NCBI GenBank assembly: GCA_963855995.1
Contig: OY979717.1
Coordinates: 47,148,044-47,212,043 of the forward strand
Source of the DNA: Muricea muricata
Taxonomy: Eukaryota > Cnidaria > Anthozoa > Malacalcyonacea > Plexauridae
DNA length: 64,000 nucleotides
Direction: 5' to 3'
A model generated the notes under the pieces. That model was not told the DNA's origin. It was given only the letters and a program-made list of their open reading frames with translations, and searched no databases. How positions within the stretch are numbered: the first letter of the stretch is position 1; each line of letters begins with the position of its first letter. Positions 55,893 to 64,000 of the stretch are shown here, piece by piece. The position numbers and the translations under genes were made by a program.

Positions 55893-56760
55893 ACAGACTT
55901 GCTGCAAGTTGTGGACTTTACCGGCTTGCTGCAAGTTGTCATCAAGTTGCAGCAAGCCTGTTGACTTCATCAAGTTGCAGCAAGTCTGTGAGGATCAGAC
56001 TTGCTGCAACTTGATATTTGCAGACTTGCTGCAAGTTGTTACAACAACTTGCAGCAAGCTTGTGGATATCAAGTCTTGACAAGTCTGTCGTAGCAACTTG
56101 CATCAGGCTTGATGCGCGTTCAACAGACTTGCTGCAAGTTGATAGTAATTTCAAACTTGCTGCTACACACGTAAAAATCTCACAACTTGTAACAAGTCTG
56201 CAGACAAGCCGTCAACGAGACGTGTTCGCACTGCTTGTACCAAGTTTGTCAACAAGTTGCTCCAAACTTGTTGACAACTTGTAACAAGCTTGACGAAAAT
56301 ATCAGACTTGTTACAAGGTTGTTCTAACAACTCTGATACAATCCTTTTGTAGCAAGTTTGTTACAAGATTGACAACACAAGGCTGTAACAATATTGTTAT
56401 ATCATGCTGTATCAGTCTTGTTGGAACAATCTTGTAACAGGTCTGATAGTCCCATCAAGCTTGTTACAATTTGTCAACAGCTTGTTCCAAACTTGTTCCA
56501 ACAAATTCGGAACAAGCAGTGCGAATGCATCTTGTCAACAACTTGTGAACAGACTTGTTACAACTTGTTTGCAGGTCTGTAGCAACTTGTGCGTTTTTAC
56601 GTGTGTAGTTGATATTTTCAAATTTGCTGCAATTTGATATCACAGACTTGCTGCAAGACTGAAACCACTGATGAAAGCATCAGTGCTGATACAAGGGAAT
56701 CTTGCTGCAAATTGAATAATATATAAGTTGCTGCAAATTTGCAGTGAAAATCAGACTTGA
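55893..56760. repeat. Palindromic ACTTGCTGCAAGTTG array, left
   Basis: Dozens of near-palindromic units spaced irregularly by about 20-35 bp, changing to ACTTGTTACAAGTTG types inside the nested element. Open frames here (e.g. LAASCGLYRLAASC) are repeat artefacts. Confidence 0.85.
56164..56607. mobile_element. Nested related element with ACTTGTTACAAG array
   Basis: 444 bp, ends TACACACGTAAAAA and inverse, then CACAACTTG as in the outer element. Its whole body is made of CTTGTTACAAG / CTTGTTCCAA motifs. It appears to have inserted in, or arisen from, the outer element's array. Confidence 0.65.
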
Positions 56761-57721
56761 TGCGATTTAATATTTTAATGCAGCCTTTCTGCAAGCTATT
56801 GAAAAAACTTGCTTGTGAATAACAAGTCTTGTCAAAGCTAGCCTGTATTTATATATAAGAGCTCACAGACCTAACAGTCGTCAGCGTAAAATAATTGAAA
56901 TCTATCCTCGAACACTGGTTGGAAAATGTTAAAAATACGAAAAACTATTCTCTAACTTAAAATAAAACGGCACTAGAATTAAATTTTCGCTGCAGCTTGT
57001 GACTTTATTTATTTTTGTTATCAATGACAAATTGTCACGAATAGTCGATACAGCATTTGATTGGCTTTTAAAATTCAAGAACAATCTAACAACCAATCAA
57101 ATCAAGATCAGACCGTATTCGTCATTTTTTGACAAACAACAAGCGACAGCAAGAAAGATATTTAAAAAAAAAACAACAGAAGATGTCAAGCCTTTCAAAG
57201 GTTGAATAGAGATTGAAGCGAAAAAATACAGGTACAGTTAAAGTATAGTTCTTTACTTAGTGTATAGATGGGAGTTTAGACTAAAAATGACATTTTAATC
57301 ATGTTTCTTACCATTTTCATGGGCGACAAGACATTTCGTGTTTCGGATATTTATAAAGACATTCAACAGTATCCCAGCGAAAACGGCAAAGAAAAGTCAA
57401 GCTTGCATGTGGTACGACTGCACCATACATAAGGTAGTTGTCATCTCAACGTGAGAAGAAGACTGTGCAACAGATGACAATGTTTTAGCTAGCCTGCTAA
57501 TAACAAAATGGTTCTTAACGGTTTTTAATGTTAATGTTTAACTATATAGATCGTAGTTTTTATGCTAATGGCGTAATGCTATTTTTACATAATGATTTTA
57601 AAATGTTAACGTCATAAATGACAAATGTATACGAGTATATACTGTAAGACGGATAAAATAAAGCAGTTCATTTATTTCCTGTCTTTTTTATGGCTTTGTC
57701 AATATGATATGCAAGCCTGAT

Positions 57722-58018
57722 TTCGACAACTTGCAGCAAGGTCTGCAGTTCGCAACTTGCAGCAAGTCTGTCGTTCGCAACTTGCAGCAAGTCTGCCGTT
57801 CGCAATTTGCAGCAAGTCTGCAGTTCGCAAGTTGCAGCAAGCCTGCAGTTCGCAAGTTGCAGCAAGCCTGCAGATCGCAACTTGCAGCAAGCCTGTTGAC
57901 AACTTGCAGCAGACTTGTTGTCATCAAGCCGGAGCAAGCGATGCGAACGCATCCTGATATCGGCTTGATGATCGCAACTTGCAGCAAGTCAGCAGCAGAC
58001 TTGCTGCAAGTTGCGCGT
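57722..58018. repeat. Palindromic ACTTGCAGCAAGT array, right
   Basis: About nine units GTTCGCAACTTGCAGCAAG with a regular period near 30 bp, more homogeneous than the left array. Confidence 0.88.
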
Positions 58019-58031
58019 TTCTGGCTGTGTA

Positions 58032-58930
58032 ATCGGGAAAACGTCTTTCCATATGAACAGGCCCTTAAAAAGAAGCTCGTCGGGCAGGATATGAATATAT
58101 AAATGTACACCCCACTCTTATTTACGTCCTAGATACCGCCCTAATAACAAGATGCATCAAAAATTTTTTGGTAAATATAAAGGTAACAACAATATCGTCA
58201 AATGGCAAAAATACCCCTTAGAGAATTTATTATTGTTATTTTTATACTTTTATATCTTAATGTTTTCATTTTTCAAACATTTGAAAACTAACTAAAAATA
58301 TCTTTTGTAAAACAACTCAACAAAACCCAACTTTATCGTTTACCAATAATGTTTTGTCAACGTCTCTCATGAATTTTCACTACATAAAATGGATAAATCG
58401 CATTTTTTGCCAGTTTTCATTCCTTCTAAAAATTCTTGCTCGAGTTCAAACTTATTCATCTCAGCTAATATTTTATAGAAAATTCAAAGTAGGCATAAAA
58501 ATTTAAGTTAGTCATTATTGCATTCAATAAACTTCATCTGCATGGACAAGATAGGTACTTCAAAGAGGGGTATATTTTTTGCTCCACCTGGTATTTATGC
58601 AAAACTTTAAGTTGAGTTTGATCAATTTTGTATCCGGTAAATGTACTTTCCCTATAAGTGACAACGCATCTTTTGCAGGATCAGCAATTGATAGTTTGCA
58701 CATTTTTGCGAATAACTTCGCAATAATAATAAAGAATTGCAGTAAACGGCCAATCAGCTTATTTCTTGTGCTCTTTCAAACAAAACAGTAAAAATAATTG
58801 CTAATACTTTCTAAATAATCAATATGTTTTAAGGTGCCTAAAAATAAAATTCTATTTGTCCAATTATTTATTGACTGCATTTCAAAGATCGCGTCAAATC
58901 TGTGTAACTTTCGTGGTAGCATTTCTCAAA
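58032..58930. other. No gene recognised
   Basis: AT-rich; no coding or repeat signal that I can support. Confidence 0.4.
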
Positions 58931-59247
58931 GGGGCTGATTATATGATCCCGCTTACCCGGGATTACGCGAGGCGTAACATGATTTTGAGGTATTGAAATA
59001 AGTCATAGTTTGCGTTGTAAAAAATGTTTAATCCTTGATTGCATGAGATTTTTGTTTTGCCAAAATATGAAGTAAACAAAATGGTGTATAGCAGCACTAA
59101 TTTTTGTTAAGTGTATCTTTTTGTTGATTAATGCTGAAAGCATTCAAACTTTGGTCGTTTCATTTCATAAAATGAGATTTTTCAATACCTCAAGATCATT
59201 TTACGCTTCATTTATTCCCAGGTATGCGGGACCATATAATCAGCCCC
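58931..59247. mobile_element. MITE with GGGGCTGATTATATG termini
   Basis: 317 bp, TIRs about 75 bp with mismatches: GGGGCTGATTATATGATCCC and GATTTTGAGGTATTGAAA further in, both inverted at the right end. AAA lies beside each end. No coding. Confidence 0.85.
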
Positions 59248-60498
59248 AAAGTCTCTTCCTTCTCGAGACATTCAATTTTGTTCGATATATAAATTACGTA
59301 ACTTATGACATCACAGTGCATATATTAATAACTTTTCAAAAATCATCAGTAATTTGCAACGTGATCGACATGTTCCACACAAAAGTGCAGTCATTAATCA
59401 TAGTTTACACAAACACAACACAATCTTATTTGTTTTTTTTTTATTTTCATATGCTACAAAATTAGCAATCTCAAAGATACTTGTTATGCGCAGTGATAAA
59501 ATAAGTTGTGTAATTTACATATCCATTATCCAATAAAGTTGAAATCTCTATATAGAAAGAACAGAGCTAGAGAAATTGTACCAAAGAAGTTACAATGTTA
59601 TTTTAAGCGGACTTTGCAATACAGTAAAAAAATAGTTATACGAAATTTCGTTGCATAACTTTAAATTGCAGTGCTGTGAATTAAAAAACAAATAAATAGA
59701 CTTTCGATATTCGATTGGTAATTCGAATTGAGTGCATGACAAAAACGCGATGCTTTTATTTCTCTTAAACACAGTAAGGAACATTTCGAAATTAATCGAA
59801 AACTATAACTTGCAAAAACACGACGTCGTATGGACGTCGAAATTTCGTTGAATTTTGGTCACGATGTCGATCGACTATGTATCAACGTCGTTTCGACTTT
59901 CGTTCAAGATAATAAATTGGTCCATATCACTACAGTTCGTTGATGTTTGGGTTTGTGACGTTTCTTGACTCACTGAAGACTTGTAAAACATATCACGTAT
60001 CTCAGCAGACACTTCCCCCTGAGCAACAATATCTTCACTAAAGCGATAAGGTCGCTTGTCAGTTTGCCATTTGCTGATTTACCCCCAGTACGGGTTATCC
60101 GACGTAAAGGTTTATCTTTTGGAAAGCTGGGAAATTTGTACTTACAATATTCAATGACGTTGTCTCTTCTATACCATGAACCTTACCCGATGTATCTTTA
60201 GATAATTTTACTTAAACGGCTGCGGTCAACGACTTTAAAATTTCAGAGTTTAATTCCTCATGTATACTTCTGAATTTTCATCTAGCACCTTACGCTTTTT
60301 CGAATGAAGTGGTCCCTCTTTGTAGTCTCTACTCTTTGATATTAGTGTAGTATGTAATCAGTATTTAAGGTGTGCTTTGAATAAAAGGTTTTTAGTTCGA
60401 GGGAATAAGTCTTGGCTGTTACAACTGGGCCTTCGAGCCGGATATAGACGTTTGACAGTTGTTTTAAGTTGACCCTAGTGTTGTAAACCTCGGTGAGA
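59248..60498. other. No gene recognised
   Basis: AT-rich; nothing supportable seen. Confidence 0.4.
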
Positions 60499-61164
60499 AA
60501 TGGCAGAACGTGCCAGATTAGAAACATATAACTATGCTGTGGGACTTGGGTCACTCGAGGATGGCGTACAAGAAGTGGGCATCAGGGACATCTAAGACAG
60601 CTGAATAATAAGATAAGTGTACTTTTATTCGATGCTAAAAATGAAGATGCAGTGCAGGAATTAGTCAAATTATTTAATAGACAATGGGAATGATTCCGTC
60701 TAGTACATCATGAAATATTGTTATTTGCTAATCTTATTCAGTTGAGCGTAGCGAGCGCCACGCAGGTATACTAATTGCAAGTAGCAAAAAACCAGAACTA
60801 TTTAACAAAGTTAGTCAATATCTCCACTGCAAAATCAGTAGCAAGACCGAAATCTCGTAGGCTCAATTGAAGCGTGAAAAGGCTAAAGCACCTACATGAT
60901 CAACAAGAAATTGAGAAAACCGTTGAACTTCGGAAGTTAGAAATGCGCCAGCTTATAGAACGACAAAAGCTAAAGGACAAAATTGAAATCCCTAAGTTAG
61001 AAGAGCGACACGCTGCCGAGGAAGAACAATTGTTATGTGTCGACGAGAAATTATACAATAATGCAGATTTCAGCGAGCCTAAATTTGAATACTATAATTT
61101 GCCGACCGAATCTGCAAGAAGAGAAGGTCAGTTAGACTCTACTGAACCAAAACAAGGTATATAA
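60499..61164 (+). pseudogene. Degraded BEL/Pao-type gag-like N-terminal region
   Basis: Weak coding from MAERARLETYNYAVGL (60499) through NEDAVQELVKLFNRQW to an intact coiled-coil frame (60874-61164): MKRLKHLHDQQEIEKTVELR, RQLIERQKLKDKIEIPKLEE and FSEPKFEYYNL. In cnidarian genomes such Glu/Lys/Arg-rich segments precede gag of BEL/Pao elements; that attribution is from memory. Frameshifts and stops break the upstream half, and nothing of pol is present. Confidence 0.45.
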
Positions 61165-61409
61165 AACTATTCTGTCGTCAACAAGGGCGATAGAGAGACA
61201 GATACGACGCGATACAACTCGCAAACGATTTAATGACACTTCTCCGAAGGGGAGGATTCCGCTTGACCAAATGGATTAGTTCAAGTCAGGAAGTTCTAGC
61301 TACTATTCCGGACTCAGAACGAGCAGATCCAATGCCGAACTTGAGCATAGATAAACTTCCAATATCTACATATAAACTTCCAGCATAGATAAACTTCCAA
61401 TATATATCT

Positions 61410-61516
<107 letters not shown>

Positions 61517-61559
61517 TACATACATTTTCAAGATTAAAAAGTTCTAGATTAAAAAATAT

Positions 61560-62159
61560 GTACTGAATTTTCGGTTGCTAACTGCAGCCTTCTTCAGAGT
61601 TTAATACTGAGTATTCTGACAGAATATCATATAGTGTCATTATCGTTGCATGAATGCACTAATGGCATGTAGATTGGTGGAAATCTTTATGTTCATTTGT
61701 TGATCTTTTACCCAACACCGAGTGCAGGGATTCAAGGAAGAGTCTCTTGTGTGTATTTTGCACTCTCTTCTCTATGATCTTCGCATTATCCATACAAGCC
61801 TCGTGTCCTGTAGCTTCTGCATGATCTTTAATTGCAGACCTTATTTCAGGTCGTACGCCTGGCTTGTGCTCAGCCCACCGTGACTTTCACGATCTTTTGC
61901 TCTCACCAATATAAGTGAATGGACAGTCTGGATATTCAAACTTGTAAACAATACCCTTTATTTCAGAATCTGCTTGTTTGTCTTTTTGCTTTCCAAATAT
62001 GTCACCCAAACTTTGCATAGGTATATATGCTGTTAGTACACCTGCATTGCACAATACCCGTTTTACTTGTTCGGACACGCCTCTCACGTATGGGATGCAC
62101 GTAAATGGGCCTCCAATTTGGCTGACATTTTGGACGAAGACATTTCTATAATAAAACAC
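61560..62159 (-). pseudogene. Penelope-like element, GIY-YIG endonuclease part
   Basis: Reads GGPFTCIPYVRGVSEQVKRV, then EIKGIVYKFEYPDCPFTYIG, ESKRS (GIY-YIG catalytic motifs), followed across one stop/frameshift by KSRWAEHKPGVRPEIRSAIK and HAEATGHEACMDNAKIIEKR. PLE proteins join an RT to this endonuclease. The RT part is absent here. Confidence 0.8.
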
Positions 62160-62199
62160 GATAGAAAATCACTCCTTTTCAATCATGGAAGACCGTGAA

Positions 62200-63860
<1,661 letters not shown>

Positions 63861-64000
63861 GTATTTCAAAGTTTTAAAACTGGCCGCACATATTTTATGA
63901 AATTTGATTTTCAATGTGCTTCAAGCAATGTAGTTTATCTTATCTCTTGCAAAAGGTGTCATCTTCAATATGTGGGATCTACTAGGACAGAATTTAAAGT
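63861..64000 (+). pseudogene. Third PLE fragment, GIY-YIG start (truncated by window end)
   Basis: FDFQCASSNVVYLISCKRCH followed by LQYVGSTRTEFK, the start of a GIY-YIG domain (VVYLI...YVGST). It runs off the window edge, so the integrity of the rest is unknown. Confidence 0.75.

Larger units (their letters stand above)
55875..58031. mobile_element. TIR element with ACTTGCTGCAAGT arrays
   Basis: Ends TACACAACCAGAAACGC and, inverted, TACACAGCCAGAAACGCGC. Each is followed inward by an array of the palindromic motif ACTTGCWGCAAGT. Between the arrays lies about 1 kb of AT-rich non-coding DNA. A smaller element (56164-56607) sits in the left array. No transposase; TSD not found. Confidence 0.8.

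Noticed and set aside
57722..58018. CRISPR-like array
   Set aside because: About 30-bp period but no distinct unique spacers; the units are imperfect throughout and the context is a eukaryotic TIR element.
57668..58110. Cys-rich open frames on both strands (AASCELQTCCKL-like)
   Set aside because: Repeat translation of the ACTTGCAGCAAGT array, open in several frames at once.

Overview
The window is eukaryotic, intron-containing, AT-rich DNA and reads as a graveyard of mobile elements with one recognisable host-type gene. The mix points to an aquatic invertebrate, most likely a cnidarian (anthozoan): CR1-like LINEs with an SGNH-esterase ORF, DIRS/Ngaro tyrosine-recombinase retroelements, Harbinger, Tc1/mariner, Polinton and Penelope-like (PLE) relics, and a secreted PAN plus intelectin/fibrinogen-like lectin gene. 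The species assignment is inference from families recognised by eye; no search was run.

Layout. 0-4.4 kb: an unknown two-exon gene fragment cut by a MITE, then a 2.3-kb element whose inverted ends are arrays of CGCGCC-rich repeats and which holds a truncated LINE. 4.4-21.0 kb: one old LTR retrotransposon (protease, RT, RNase H, integrase, 3' LTR) split three times, by a 4.2-kb Harbinger transposon (6.3-10.6 kb), an 8.1-kb three-ORF CR1-like LINE (10.8-18.9 kb) and a hAT-type MITE (20.2-20.5 kb). The LINE itself carries a hAT-type insertion and a 2.4-kb TA-flanked element. 22.1-24.9 kb: signal-peptide and PAN exons of the host-type gene, with an 8-bp-TSD transposon between them. 26.4-34.5 kb: an SF3-helicase-like gene cut by a Gypsy element (185-bp LTRs, TSD GTCTT), itself cut by a CR1-like LINE (TSD ATTGTGT). 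35-40 kb: a MITE, a dead mariner, and a Polinton packaging-ATPase relic. 40.7-51.6 kb: two tyrosine-recombinase retroelements in the same (minus) orientation; the second shows the A1-ORFs-B1-A2-B2 split direct repeats of Ngaro/PAT elements. 52.6-55.1 kb: two phase-matched exons encoding an intelectin/fibrinogen-related domain, possibly the 3' part of the gene begun at 22.1 kb. 55.9-58.0 kb: another element with repeat-array inverted ends, containing a smaller related element. 58.9-64 kb: a MITE, a BEL-type gag relic, and back-to-back PLE relics that each run into (TA)n.

Many insertion boundaries were fixed by exact target-site duplications, often confirmed because removing the insert restores the host reading frame, so relative ages can be read directly. 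The points most worth following up are: (1) three unrelated non-autonomous TIR elements of about 2.2-2.4 kb with the same design, namely short TIRs followed by inverted arrays of short GC-rich or palindromic repeats; (2) a covarying 3' stem-loop shared by three different CR1-like LINEs; (3) a three-ORF LINE with an ATGGTAG stop/start overlap; (4) an inverted 160-bp copy of the transposase first exon inside the intron of the same Harbinger transposase; (5) a structured, possibly transcribed segment at 43.2-43.5 kb.
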